Positions 5,447-13,971 of a stretch of 14,581 bases of DNA are shown here, one piece after another; the stretch's first letter is position 1, and the number at the start of each line of letters is the position of its first letter. The position numbers were made by a program, and so were the translations under genes. The notes under the pieces are model-generated. The model saw only the letters and a program-made list of their open reading frames with translations, did no database searches and was not told the origin of the DNA. The DNA is from JBIOYL01 sp044870185 (GTDB lineage: Bacteria; Actinomycetota; CALGFH01), in NCBI GenBank assembly GCA_044870185.1, contig JBIOYL010000214.1, forward strand, positions 1 to 14,581, written 5' to 3'.

Positions 5447-7947
5447 GGGGCACCGGGGCGGTGTGGACCCTGGCCCGCACGGGGCTGTGGGCGCACAAGG
5501 CCCGCCTGACGCTGTCAGCCCTCGCGGTCGTACTGGGGGTGGCGTTCATCACCGGGACGCTGCTGCTCACCGACAGCCTCTCAGCCGGGATCGCCGCGCT
5601 CGCGCCGCAGCGGGCCAGCGCCACCGTGCGCGCGGCCACCACCCTCGCCGACGAGGCCCGTCCCGCGCTGCCCGCGGACCTGCCGGCGCGGCTGCGCCGC
5701 CTCGACGGGGTGCGGGCAGCCGCCGGCAAGGTCATCGGCGGCGTGCAGCTTCGCCCCGAACGTGGCAACGTCGCCGGCCCATCGCTGGGCCTGTCGTGGC
5801 CCGAGGACGCCAGGCTGTCACCACTGCAGCTGGTGACGGGCCAGCCGCCCCGCGGCGGCGAGGCCGCCGTGAGCGCCGCCTTCGCACGCAGCGGGCAGGT
5901 GGGTGTGGGCGACGCCGTCGAGATCACCACCTCGCAAGGCACCACCGACCTGCGGATCAGCGGGATCGTCCGGGTCAACGGCAGCGACGCCGCCGGGCCG
6001 GCGTCTGTGGCCGTGTTCGACCTGGCGACGGCGCGCAAGCTGCTCGGCGTGCCCGGCTACAGCTTGGTGGACGTGCTCGCCCGACCGGGTGCGCTGACGC
6101 CCGCGCGGCTGGCCGGCCTGGGCGCCGCCGGCCCGGTCGAGCTGGTCGGACCTGGTCGTGCCGTCCAGGACGACAGCGCCGGCGTGAGCGGCTTGCTTGC
6201 GACCGTGGCCGGGATCCTGCGCGGCTTTGGCGCGCTCGCGCTGGCGGTCGGCTCGTTCTTGATCTTCAACACCCTGTCGATGCTGGCCGCGCTGCGGACC
6301 CGCGAGTTCGGGCTGCTGCGGGTCGTGGGCGCCACACCGCGGCAGGTCGGCCTGCTGGTGGGCTGCGAAGCCGCCGTCATCGGTGCTGGCGCCTCCCTGC
6401 TGGGCGCGATCGTGGGGACTGGCGCCGCCGCCGGCCTGCTGGCGTGGCTGGCCAGCAAGGACCTGCTGCCAGCGGAGCTGGCGCTGCACCCGGGCACGCT
6501 GGCGGTCGCGGTGGCGGCAGGCACCGGGGCCGCGGTGGCGGCGTCGCTGCCGGCCGCGCTGCGCGCCAGCAGGGTCCCGCCGCTGCGCACGCTGCACCAC
6601 GGGGCGACCGCGGCAGCTCGGCCACGCCTGCTGGCCGCCGGGGCCGCGGCCACCGCCGCAGCCGGTGCCGCCCTGGTGCTCGGCGGGCTCTTGACCGCCA
6701 ACGGCGCGCTTGACCTCGCCGGGGCCGGGCTCTGCCTGGCTGGCGCCACGCTGGGGCTCCCGGTCGTGGTGCGAGGGCTGGAGGGGCCGCTGCGGGCCGC
6801 CGGGCGCCGCCTGGGGATCAGCGTCCGGCTGGGCGCCGAGAACGCCACCCGCAACCAGCGGCGCACGGCCGCCACGGCAGCGGCGCTGATGGTCGGCCTG
6901 GCCACGGTCGTGGCCGCCGCGACCTACACCAGGTCATGGCAGGCCGCCACGTCGGCTGCGCTGACCGGCAGTGTGCACGCCGACCTGGTCGTCTACCACG
7001 CCTCCGCCGTCGGGCAGGAGTCCACCTTCAACCCGCAGGCCGCGGCCGAGCTGCGCACCGTGCCCGGCATCCGGCAGGTCGTGGAGGTCCGCACCGGCCG
7101 GGCCCGCGTCGAGGGCGCCGAGACCACCCTGGACGCGGTGGATCCGAGCGTCATCGGGCAGGTGCTCAGGCTGCGGCTGCGCGCTGGCAGCCTCGCCGAC
7201 CTCCAAGGCGGCAGCGTGCTGGTCTCGGCCGGGCAGGCACGACGCCACGCCTGGCAGGCCGGCGACACCGTCACCATCGAGCTGCCCCGCAGCGGCCGCG
7301 CACGCTACCGCGTCGCAGGCGTCTATGACGACACCCCCCTGCTCGCCGACTACCTGGTGCACCTGGACACCTACAGCGCCGGCTACGCTCGCCAGCGGAC
7401 CGTGGCCGCCTACCTGCTCACCGGCCCGGACCTCGACCTGCAGGGCCCCAAGGGCTCTTTGTCCATCAGGAGCGTGCTGGGCCGCTACCAGAACCTCGGC
7501 GCATCGCCTCTGGCCGACTACACCGCCAACCTGCGTCAGGAGGCGGAGTTCCGCAGCGCCCTGCTGCAAGGGCTGCTGTGGTTCGTGACGCTCATCGCCC
7601 TGCTCGGCATCGCCAACACCCAGGCGCTGTCGCTGGTCGAGCGCCGCAGGGAGCTCGGCCTGCTGCGCGCCATCGGCATGCAACGCCACCAGGTCACCCG
7701 GATGATCCGCGCGGAGACCCTGGTGGTCGGGCTGCTCGGCACGGCGCTGGGCCTGCTGGTCGGGCTGGCCGCGGCGTGGCTGGCGGTGCGGACGCTGTCG
7801 GGCTTCCCAAGCGCCGGGCTGGTCGTCCCCGCCGGCGGTCTGCTCGGCAGCGCGCTCGTCGCGGTCCTGGCGTCGCTGCTGGCCGCCCGCATGACCGCAC
7901 GCCACGCCACCCGCATCAACCTGCTCCGCGCCATCGCCTTGGAGTAG
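5443..7947 (+). CDS. FtsX/MacB-like ABC permease with duplicated FtsX domain
   Basis: An 834-residue inner-membrane permease that begins with GTG overlapping the preceding stop. A first helix (about 23-46, LSALAVVLGVAFITGTLLL) leads into an extracytoplasmic MacB-type periplasmic-core-like domain (about 50-245). The first FtsX domain spans about 255-385 and carries MLAALRTREFGLLRVVGATP. A hydrophobic middle pair covers about 395-450. The second half repeats the plan: a helix around 480-500, a second extracytoplasmic domain (about 505-690), and a terminal FtsX domain (about 705-834) with LSLVERRRELGLLRAIGMQR. Such duplicated permeases are common in actinobacteria. They work with MacB/LolD-type ATPases to export or extract lipophilic compounds, peptides or lipoproteins. 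The gene is intact. It ends 23 nt before the GTG at 7971 that probably begins the kinase transcript. Confidence 0.93.
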   Translation: MRGTGAVWTLARTGLWAHKARLTLSALAVVLGVAFITGTLLLTDSLSAGIAALAPQRASATVRAATTLADEARPALPADLPARLRRLDGVRAAAGKVIGGVQLRPERGNVAGPSLGLSWPEDARLSPLQLVTGQPPRGGEAAVSAAFARSGQVGVGDAVEITTSQGTTDLRISGIVRVNGSDAAGPASVAVFDLATARKLLGVPGYSLVDVLARPGALTPARLAGLGAAGPVELVGPGRAVQDDSAGVSGLLATVAGILRGFGALALAVGSFLIFNTLSMLAALRTREFGLLRVVGATPRQVGLLVGCEAAVIGAGASLLGAIVGTGAAAGLLAWLASKDLLPAELALHPGTLAVAVAAGTGAAVAASLPAALRASRVPPLRTLHHGATAAARPRLLAAGAAATAAAGAALVLGGLLTANGALDLAGAGLCLAGATLGLPVVVRGLEGPLRAAGRRLGISVRLGAENATRNQRRTAATAAALMVGLATVVAAATYTRSWQAATSAALTGSVHADLVVYHASAVGQESTFNPQAAAELRTVPGIRQVVEVRTGRARVEGAETTLDAVDPSVIGQVLRLRLRAGSLADLQGGSVLVSAGQARRHAWQAGDTVTIELPRSGRARYRVAGVYDDTPLLADYLVHLDTYSAGYARQRTVAAYLLTGPDLDLQGPKGSLSIRSVLGRYQNLGASPLADYTANLRQEAEFRSALLQGLLWFVTLIALLGIANTQALSLVERRRELGLLRAIGMQRHQVTRMIRAETLVVGLLGTALGLLVGLAAAWLAVRTLSGFPSAGLVVPAGGLLGSALVAVLASLLAARMTARHATRINLLRAIALE

Positions 7948-7958
7948 GTGGGCGCCGT

Positions 7959-7970
7959 TATGATCGGCTC
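7959..7970 (+). promoter_or_regulatory. TATGAT-N6-GTG leaderless promoter for the kinase gene
   Basis: TATGAT at 7959-7964 is followed by six bases and GTG at 7971, so transcription would begin at the GTG. This gives the two-component genes a promoter independent of the transporter operon. The layout is identical to that before vapB. The GTG frame (VKRQTTSAPGARDLPAPP) ends at 8084 and is out of register with the kinase by one base. Confidence 0.5.
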
Positions 7971-8059
7971 GTGAAGCGTCAGACAACCTCCGCCCCTGGC
8001 GCCCGGGACCTGCCGGCGCCCCCGCCCGCGCGGGCCCACGGCTGCGGCCAGGCCGGGCC

Positions 8060-9028
8060 GTGCTGCTCGGCGCTGCTGACATAGTGCTCTTCGTCGGGTT
8101 CCTCTGGTTGGCCGAGCACACCACGCCTCCGCCCCTGGCGGGGCTGGTCGCCCTGCTCGTGGCGGTGGTCGGGGTGCTGGTGGGCCCGTGGGCGTTCCTG
8201 GCCGCCAGGCGGCTGCAGGGCGAGGCCGCGGCCGGGCGCATCCTGCAGCGCGCCCTCATTGTCGGGGTGACGCTGGCCGGAACCGGCGTCGTGGTCGCCG
8301 TCGTCGTTGCCAGCGGCGGCGCCGAGGACCCTGACGCAGCGAGGATCGTGGCCATGTTCGTGATCCTGGTCGCCGGCGTGGTGGCGCTGGTGGGGATGGT
8401 GGCGTTCCCGTGGCTGTTTCTGCTCACGCGCACCCTAGCCCGTGAGCGCGCCGCCCGTGTGCGCGCCGAGGAGCGCGCCGCCATGGCGACCCACCTGCAC
8501 GACTCGGTGCTGCAGACGCTGACCCTGATCCAAAAGCGCAGCGGCGACCCGACCGCGATCGTGCGGCTGGCCCGCCACGCCGAGCGGGAGCTGCGCGGCT
8601 GGCTGTACGAGCCGGTCGCCCACCCTAGCGGCGAGGATGATCTGGTCGCGGCGCTGCAGGCTGCCGCAGCCGAGCTCGAGGATCGCTTCGGAGTCTCGGT
8701 CGAGCTGGTCACGGTCGGCACTTGCCAGCTCGACGAGCGGGTCCTCGCGGTCGTCGGTGCCGCCCGCGAGGCGCTGGTCAACGCGGCCAAGCACGCCGGG
8801 GTGACGCAGGTGTCGCTGTTCGCCGAGGCGGCCGACGGCGAGGTGCTGGTGGTCATCCGGGACCGCGGCCGCGGGTTCGACCAGGCCGCCGCCGCGGGGA
8901 CCGGTCGCCGCGGCATCGCCGACTCGATCGTGCGCCGAATCGGGCGCCAGGGCGGGACCGCCACGATCCACACCTCGCCTGGGTCGGGCACCGAGGTGGA
9001 GCTGCGCCTGCCGACGCGCCGACCATGA
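8060..9028 (+). CDS. NarL-type sensor histidine kinase (N-terminus uncertain)
   Basis: The visible frame gives 322 residues from GTG 8060. Four hydrophobic segments (about 5-18, 26-48, 65-84, 96-122) anchor it in the membrane with little extracellular sequence, so it may sense within the membrane. The HisKA_3-type phosphoacceptor is H147 in HLHDSVLQTLTLI. The ATPase domain has an N-box (AAREALVNAAKHA), DRGRGFD and GRRGIADSI, and ends GSGTEVELRLP. It would autophosphorylate and pass phosphate to the response regulator that overlaps its stop (ATGA, 9025-9028). GTG 8060 has no good ribosome-binding site. A leaderless promoter points to GTG 7971 instead, which reads in another frame. One lost base between 7971 and 8084 would join the two and add about 30 residues. 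If the sequence is correct as given, the shorter start must be used. Confidence 0.88.
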   Translation: MLLGAADIVLFVGFLWLAEHTTPPPLAGLVALLVAVVGVLVGPWAFLAARRLQGEAAAGRILQRALIVGVTLAGTGVVVAVVVASGGAEDPDAARIVAMFVILVAGVVALVGMVAFPWLFLLTRTLARERAARVRAEERAAMATHLHDSVLQTLTLIQKRSGDPTAIVRLARHAERELRGWLYEPVAHPSGEDDLVAALQAAAAELEDRFGVSVELVTVGTCQLDERVLAVVGAAREALVNAAKHAGVTQVSLFAEAADGEVLVVIRDRGRGFDQAAAAGTGRRGIADSIVRRIGRQGGTATIHTSPGSGTEVELRLPTRRP

Positions 9029-9678
9029 TGAGCCAGCGCCCCGGGCAGGTCCGGGTCTTCGTGGTCGATGACCACTCGCTGTTCCGCAGCGGAGTGCGCT
9101 CCGAGATCGAGCCGGCCGTGGAGGTGGTTGGCGAAGCCGGCGACGTCGCCTCCGCCATCGGCGGGATCCGCGCCCTGGAGCCCGACGTGGTGCTGCTGGA
9201 CGTCCATCTGCCCGGCGGGGGTGGCCGCGCCGTCCTGGACGCCGTGCTGCCCACCCACCCGGGCGTCCGGTTTCTGGCCCTGTCGGTCTCGGACACCGCC
9301 GACGACGTGATCGGGGTCGTGCGTGGCGGCGCCCGCGGCTACGTCGTCAAGGCGATCGCCGGTCCGGAGCTGTGCGAGGCGATCCAGCGGGTCCACGCCG
9401 GGGACGCGTACTTCTCCCGCCGCCTGGCCGGGTTCGTCCTGGACGCCTTCAGAGGCGACGTCCCGGTGCCGCTGGACCCGGAGCTGGACCAGCTCACTCC
9501 CCGAGAGCGGGAGGTGCTGCGCCTGATCGCCCGCGGCGATACCTACAAGGAGACCGCAGCCCGCCTGCACATCTCCGCCCGAACCGTCGAGACGCACGTC
9601 TCGGCGGTGCTGCGCAAGCTGCAGCTGTCCAGCCGGCGCGAGCTGAGCCGCTGGGCCGCCGCCCGCAACCTGGCCTGA
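9025..9678 (+). CDS. LuxR/NarL-family response regulator
   Basis: A 217-residue transcription factor. The receiver domain opens VRVFVVDDHSLFRSG with acidic D15/D16, phosphoacceptor D59 (VVLLDVHLPGG), the switch residue S87 (LALSVSD) and K109 (GYVVKAI). A linker of about 25 residues precedes a C-terminal LuxR-type helix-turn-helix from about residue 157 (LTPREREVLRLIARGDTYKE ... ISARTVETHVSAVLRKLQL). The start overlaps the kinase stop as ATGA, so the two are a cognate pair. The likely targets are the adjacent transporter promoter region with its iterons and CCTCCGGGATC repeats, but no site is proven. All residues needed for phosphorylation and DNA binding are present. The stop at 9676-9678 ends the module. 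Confidence 0.94.
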   Translation: MMSQRPGQVRVFVVDDHSLFRSGVRSEIEPAVEVVGEAGDVASAIGGIRALEPDVVLLDVHLPGGGGRAVLDAVLPTHPGVRFLALSVSDTADDVIGVVRGGARGYVVKAIAGPELCEAIQRVHAGDAYFSRRLAGFVLDAFRGDVPVPLDPELDQLTPREREVLRLIARGDTYKETAARLHISARTVETHVSAVLRKLQLSSRRELSRWAAARNLA

Positions 9679-9781
9679 CCGGGCGCCGGGATCCTGGAGT
9701 CGCCGACGACGGTGGCCGAACGTCGCGGTGGATATTTGCTGCAGCAGCATTGGCCGGGCCCGATCAGTCACGTCTCCGTGG

Positions 9782-9797
9782 CGCGATAGCTATCGCG
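9782..9797. other. Perfect 16-bp palindrome CGCGATAGCTATCGCG
   Basis: CGCGATAG is followed directly by its exact inverse CTATCGCG. It abuts the left edge of repeat copy B (9798) and lies about 100 nt after the response regulator gene. There is no loop and no T-tract, so it looks more like a dimeric protein-binding or resolution site than a terminator. Confidence 0.6.
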
Positions 9798-9896
9798 GCG
9801 GACCTTGCGATGCTGCCCAGGTAGGCGGATGACCGGGCCGTTGACCAGCGGCGATGCTGGTGGTGGGGTGTTCGGATTGTGTAAAGCTGAGTGCAC
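9798..9896 (+). repeat. 99-bp dispersed direct repeat, copy B
   Basis: This is the partner of 3988-4086: the same length and orientation, with no gaps and about 76% identity. It ends CGGATTGTG-TA-AAGCTGAGTGCAC. The iterons that follow copy A are not found after copy B. Copy B ends the non-coding spacer after the response regulator, so the pair brackets the 4386-9678 gene module. Confidence 0.7.
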
Positions 9897-10209
9897 ATCT
9901 GGTGACCCTACACCTGGGCTGAGCAGGCGAAATGGCACTTCACGCTGTCACGCCGAGTTGTACATTGTCCGAACACCGTCAGATGCTCGCCGGCCGACGG
10001 TGGGCCTTGTCCCTCGGCACCACCATCCCAGAGCCTCCACGCTTCTGTCAGCAGGGACGCTTGCGTGCTATCCGGTGCCCCCGCACAATCACTCGACCAC
10101 GGCTTCGTGAATGTCCTCTTGATGGGGAAGCCCGGGAAGTTCGTCATGCGCCCTGGCGGGGTGCAAGGTTGCCCAGCCGGAAACCTCGTTGGAGCGCCGC
10201 GGTGGTCCC
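9897..10209. other. Intergenic stretch with no recognisable gene
   Basis: Both strands contain open frames of about 100-130 codons here, but their translations show no family signature, no ribosome-binding site with a good start, and no typical high-GC codon pattern. The stretch separates the plus-strand transporter/two-component module from the convergent VOC gene. I see no RNA gene, terminator or clear promoter. A TGTCACG near 9946 is not followed by CGTC at the ECF41 spacing. Confidence 0.5.
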
Positions 10210-10590
10210 TCACGCCTTGATCTGGAGGATGCCCAGCGCGTTCTTGCCCGGGTCGACGATCCACGCCGCCCAGGCAAACCCGATGTCAGCGATGCCATCC
10301 TGGGTCTTGAGGCCGGGCAGGTCGTAGTCCTCGACCGTGACGCCGCGTGCGCACAGCTCGGCGACCTCGGCGCGCAGATCGGTGACGTACCACGACGCCT
10401 GCGTCTGGGTGTCGGCGGTTGCGGTGGTGCTCTTGGTCACCGCCACCTGGGTTCCGCCGCCGCAGCGGAACACGATGGCGGTCTCGCTCTCGTTGAGGAT
10501 CTCCAGGCCGAGCTTTGCGTGGTAGAAGTCCCTGGCGGCGGCGAGGTCAGTCGCCAGCAACACCGGATGGATTGGATGCGCTCCAAGCAT
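10210..10590 (-). CDS. VOC-family (glyoxalase/bleomycin-resistance-like) protein
   Basis: A 126-residue protein with an excellent ribosome-binding site (AGGAGGTGA, 10602-10594) before the ATG at 10590. It contains two beta-alpha-beta-beta-beta modules. The first is HPVLLATDLAAARDFYHAKL followed by GLEILNE and TAIVFRCGGGTQVAV. The second is ASWYVTDLRAEVAELCARGV followed by GFAWAAWIVDPGKNALGILQ. The usual C-terminal phrase DPEGN is here DPGKN. Members of the superfamily are metal-dependent lyases, dioxygenases or drug-binding proteins; the substrate cannot be deduced. It follows the SnoaL-like gene on the same strand after a gap of about 40 nt, so the two probably form an operon. Confidence 0.88.
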   Translation of the reverse strand: MLGAHPIHPVLLATDLAAARDFYHAKLGLEILNESETAIVFRCGGGTQVAVTKSTTATADTQTQASWYVTDLRAEVAELCARGVTVEDYDLPGLKTQDGIADIGFAWAAWIVDPGKNALGILQIKA

Positions 10591-10632
10591 GGGTCACCTC
10601 CTGTGATCTTCGGCGCCACAGCCAGCCTGTGG

Positions 10633-11028
10633 TCAGCTCGACGCGGCGCTTGCTGCTGGCTCGACCCACCTGGCCCGCCAGGCCGGCGCCTCGAACGGGG
10701 CCGCGTAGTAGGAGGTCTCGCGCTCCACCAGTCCGTCGCGCTACTGGTGGATGACGATGACGTGGAACCGGTCGCCGTCGTAGTCGAAGTCCATCTCGAT
10801 GGCCCACAGGTCACCCGAGCCGACGATGCGGCGCAGGGCGGCCGTGGGCGGGGTCGGATAGGCCTCGCGAAGCTCCCGGATATTCTTCTTGCCGCGGATC
10901 ACCTCACCCGACTGGGGCCATTGGATGACCACGTCGTCGTGGTAGGTGGCGTCGAACACCTCCATCTCGCCGGTGTTGATCGCCTCCACGAACTGCCGGA
11001 TGCTGACCCGCCGTGCCTCGTCGTCCAT
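10633..11028 (-). pseudogene. SnoaL-like (NTF2-fold) gene interrupted by an in-frame amber codon
   Basis: The ATG at 11028 follows GGGAGGAG at a good distance. The protein reads MDDEARRVSIRQFVEAINTG, then EMEVFDATYHDDVVIQWPQS and DRFHVIVIHQ. It then meets TAG at 10741-10743 after 95 residues. The same frame continues RDGLVERETSYYAAPFEAPA followed by WRARWVE and stops at 10633. The continuation is the normal last strand and tail of this family (RDGKI-V-RET-x-Y-x-A-x-PFEAP-x-WR). With the amber read through, the product is 131 residues, the usual family length. Truncated, it would lack the final strands of the fold. The intact relative at 430-873 has valine (GTC) at the matching position in YQVRDG. 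The nucleotide context is the same 11-mer as at the amber in the ECF41 gene. Either a nonsense mutant, a base-calling artefact or a readthrough site. Confidence 0.75.
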
Positions 11029-11294
11029 CTCCGCTCCTCCCTCGTGGTCTCCTGTCTGGCTACCGCTTGCCGACAGGCGGGGTTGCCTCGGTGCGCTGCT
11101 AAGCACGAGGATGGGTATAGCGTCCGACCGTTCCGGTATCGTCACGGCACCCGTTACGGCCCAACCGATCCGACAGGTTTGCTCCTTCGGTTCGTAACGC
11201 TGCCGGGACGCAGGACGGCGACCCTGGCACGGGAGCCGCACGCCGGGGAGGTAGCGCAGGTGGAGGTCGGCCGGCGGCCGCAGGGAGCATGGCG

Positions 11295-12607
11295 GTGACC
11301 CCGGCCGCCCGAGGGGTCCGGTCCGGCCGCTGGCTGACAGGACTGGCGTGGGTGCTGTGGACGCTGGCGCTCGGTAGTCTCGCCACGGTCCCCTGGTTTG
11401 ACCATCTGGCCCGCCAGGCGCACCGGCCCGACCTGGCCCAGCTGGGCGCCAACACCGTCCCCTACCTGGCGGCCGTGGTGGTCGCCGCGATGGTCGGGGC
11501 GGTGCTGGCCAGCCGCCGCCCGCGGCACCCGGCCGGCTGGCTGCTGCTGGCGCTTGGGCTGTCGGTGGCCGCCTCCGGAGCGGCCGACGGGTACGCCCGC
11601 GACGGGCTGGTGGCCCGACCCGGGCGCTGCTGGCCGCCCGCCTGGTGGCCACCTACAGCCCCGCCACCCTGTTCACAGGGCTGGCCTGCGTCGGGTTCGT
11701 CCTGCTGCTGACCCCCACCGGGACGCTGCCCTCACCGGCGCGTGGCTGGCGCTGGTGGGCCAGGACGGCAGCGGTCGCGCCGGCGGTCTTCCTCGCTGCG
11801 CTGACAGTCGGTCCCGGCCTGGTAATCCCGCCCTACCAAGCGGCCATCAACCCGGTCACCGTCCCCGCGCTCGCCGGTGCCGTGCGCCTCGCCATCGCGG
11901 TGGTGTTCGCCATCACGGCCGGCGGGCTGGCGGTCGGGGCCTGGTCGCTGGTGGTGCGTTTTCGTCGCGCCCGCGGTGCCGAGCGTCAGCAGCTGCGCTG
12001 GATCGCGTTCGCGGCCGCGGTGACGGGCGTGGCGGCGGTGGCCTTCGCAGCCGGCATGGCGGTGGGTGCCACGGCGGTGCTGTTGTTAGCGGCCGGGGTG
12101 TGCCTGGCGATCCTGCCGCTGGCCACCGGCGCGGCGATCCTGCGCTACCGGCTGTACGACCTGGACCGCATCATCAGCCGCACCCTGGCCTACGGGCTGC
12201 TGACCATGCTGCTGGGTGGCGGCTACGCCGGAGTGGTCCTCGGCCTTGGCCGGCTGCTGCCGCACGGCTCCAGCCTGGCCGTGGCCGGCGCGACCCTGGC
12301 GGTGGCCGCGGTGTTCCAGCCAGCCCGCCGCCGCGTCCAGGACCTGGTCGACCGGCGCTTCAACCGCCGCCGCTACGACGCCGCCCGCACGATCCAAGGT
12401 TTCAGCGCGCGGCTGCGCCAGCAGCTTGACCTGGACGCGCTGGCCGCCGAGCTGCTGGGCGTGGTCGAGCAGACCATGCAGCCGACCAGCGTGTCGCTGT
12501 GGCTGCGGCCTTCCGCCAGCGCATCTCCCGAGCAGCGCGGCACCGGCGCGGCCCGCGCGGCGTCACCGCCGACGGCAGCTTCCCCGTCCGTTCGCACAGG
12601 CTCGTAA
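11295..12607 (+). pseudogene. Multi-TM sensor-like membrane protein, split by a one-base frameshift
   Basis: The N-terminal frame (from GTG 11295, spaced 7 nt after AGGGAG; ATG 11289 is too close to that site) reads WLTGLAWVLWTLALGSLATV, then PAGWLLLALGLSVAASGAAD and GYARDGLVARPG. The homologous continuation ALLAARLVATYSPATLFTGL is in another frame, joined at about 11618-11622 by one missing G in a G-run. The second part (open to 12607) has several helices, then RYRLYDLDRIISRTLAYGLL, RRVQDLVDRRFNRRRYDAAR and QTMQPTSVSLWLRP. This module is common in actinobacteria, either alone or as the membrane part of GAF/histidine-kinase sensors. Here the protein ends shortly after the LWLRP segment, with no GAF or kinase domain. 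About seven to nine TM helices are expected. If the frameshift is real the gene is dead. Confidence 0.75.
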
Positions 12608-12729
12608 GCCCTGATCCACCGGTTACGGATTGAGATCGCCTGCCTGAAATGGCAACAGGTGCCCGCTGACCTGCGAGAATGGCGCTGCGAAGCACGTCCA
12701 TTCGACCCGGCCAGGAGGACACCTGTCAG

Positions 12730-13971
12730 GTGCGATCGTACAACCCCGACGAAATCGCTGTCGCCTTTGACGACGAGCGGCTCGTGGGCGACGTCGGCCT
12801 GCTGCTGCCGGCGACCCTCGCGGTCGGGCTGGGCCTACGCGAGCTGCTCGGCACCCACGTCGACTTGGGCCAGGTGCCCGGGCGAGCCCATGTCGCTGAC
12901 AAGGCGCTGACCGTGGTCCACTCGCTGCTGGCCGGCGGGAGCTGGATCGACGACTGCGACCGGCTCCGCGCCGGGCAGGCCAGCAGCGTGCTCGGCCACC
13001 GCGTGCTGGCGCCGTCGACGATCGGTACGTTCCTGCGCTCGTTCACCTTCGGCCACGCCCGCCAGCTCGATGCGGTCAGCGGCCAGGCGCTGGCGCGGGC
13101 CTGGCAGGCCGGCGCGGGCCCAGGGGCTGGGCCATTGACGATCGACGTCGACAGCATGATCTGCGAGGTCTACGGCACCAAGAAACAAGGGGCCGCGTTC
13201 GGCTATACCAAGGTGCGCGGCTACCATCCGCTGCTGGCGTTCGCCGCCGGCAGCTGGGAGCTGCTGCACGCCCGGCTGCGTGGCAACGCCTCCACCGCCC
13301 GGGGAGCGGCCAGCTTCGTGGCCGCAACGATCGGGCGGGTCCGCGCGGCCGGCGCGAGCGGGCCGCTCGCGCTGCGGGCCGACTCGGGCTTGGACAACCG
13401 CACGGTCGTCCAGACCTGCCAGCGCCACCGGGTGCGCTTCTCGATCACCGCCAGACTCACCAAGGCGGTGCGCAAGGTCATCGAGCAGATCCCTGAGAGC
13501 GCATGGACGCCGATTCCGTACTGGTTGGAGGGCGGCGCGGATGTGGCCGAGACCAGCTATCGTCCGTTCGGGAAGAAGGGGCCGCTGGTGCGGCTGATCG
13601 TGCGGCGGGTGCGGCCTACCCCAGGCTCGCAGCTTGCCTTGCTCACCGACTACGACTACCACCCGTTCGTCACCGACCGGGCTGGTACGACCCTGGCGTT
13701 GGAGGCCGACCATCGTCGCCACGCCGAGGCCGAGCTGGCCGTCTGCTACCTCAAGGACCTCGGGCTCAAGCACCTACCCTCGGGAGGTTCGCCGCCAACG
13801 CCGCCTGGCTGGCGTGGTGCGGGATCGCCGCCAACCTGGCCCGCTGGAGCGGCCGGCTGGGCATGGGCGAGCCGCGCATGAGCTCCAAGACTCTGCGGGT
13901 GCGCTATTTGGCGCTGCCCGGCCGGCTGACGGCGTCGGCTCGGCGGCCCAGGTTGCACCTGCCCCGCAGGT
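12730..13971 (+). pseudogene. IS1380-family transposase, frameshifted and truncated
   Basis: GTG 12730 with AGGAGG (12713-12718) upstream is the usual family start; an in-frame ATG at 12679 is possible. The protein contains APSTIGTFLRSFTFGHARQL, a family hallmark. It has a DDE set: D139 (LTIDVDS; D141 is close by), D218 (LRADSGLDN) and E335 (HAEAELAV). Near 13783 the frame slips by one lost base. The C-terminus continues RFAANAAWLAWCGIAANLAR and TLRVRYLALPGRLTASARRP, ending at LHLPRR (13971). There it is cut by the start of an IS3-type element, so the last part and the right inverted repeat are not adjacent. The left end lies somewhere in 12608-12730, where I could not fix an inverted repeat. 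Frameshift plus truncation should leave it immobile. Confidence 0.88.

Noticed and set aside
6934..9771. A 945-codon open frame antisense to the permease, kinase and regulator genes
   Set aside because: Its translation is low-complexity and Gln/Gly/Ala-rich, with no domain. The opposite strand encodes three intact families. It is a by-product of high GC content.
9908..10327. Open frames of 101-131 codons between the regulator and VOC genes
   Set aside because: No ribosome-binding site, no recognisable motif and atypical composition; not supported as genes.
1193..10743. Reassignment of TAG to an amino acid in this organism
   Set aside because: TAG also ends clearly complete genes here (VapC, ABC ATPase, permease), so a general code change is not supported; only local readthrough or error remains possible.
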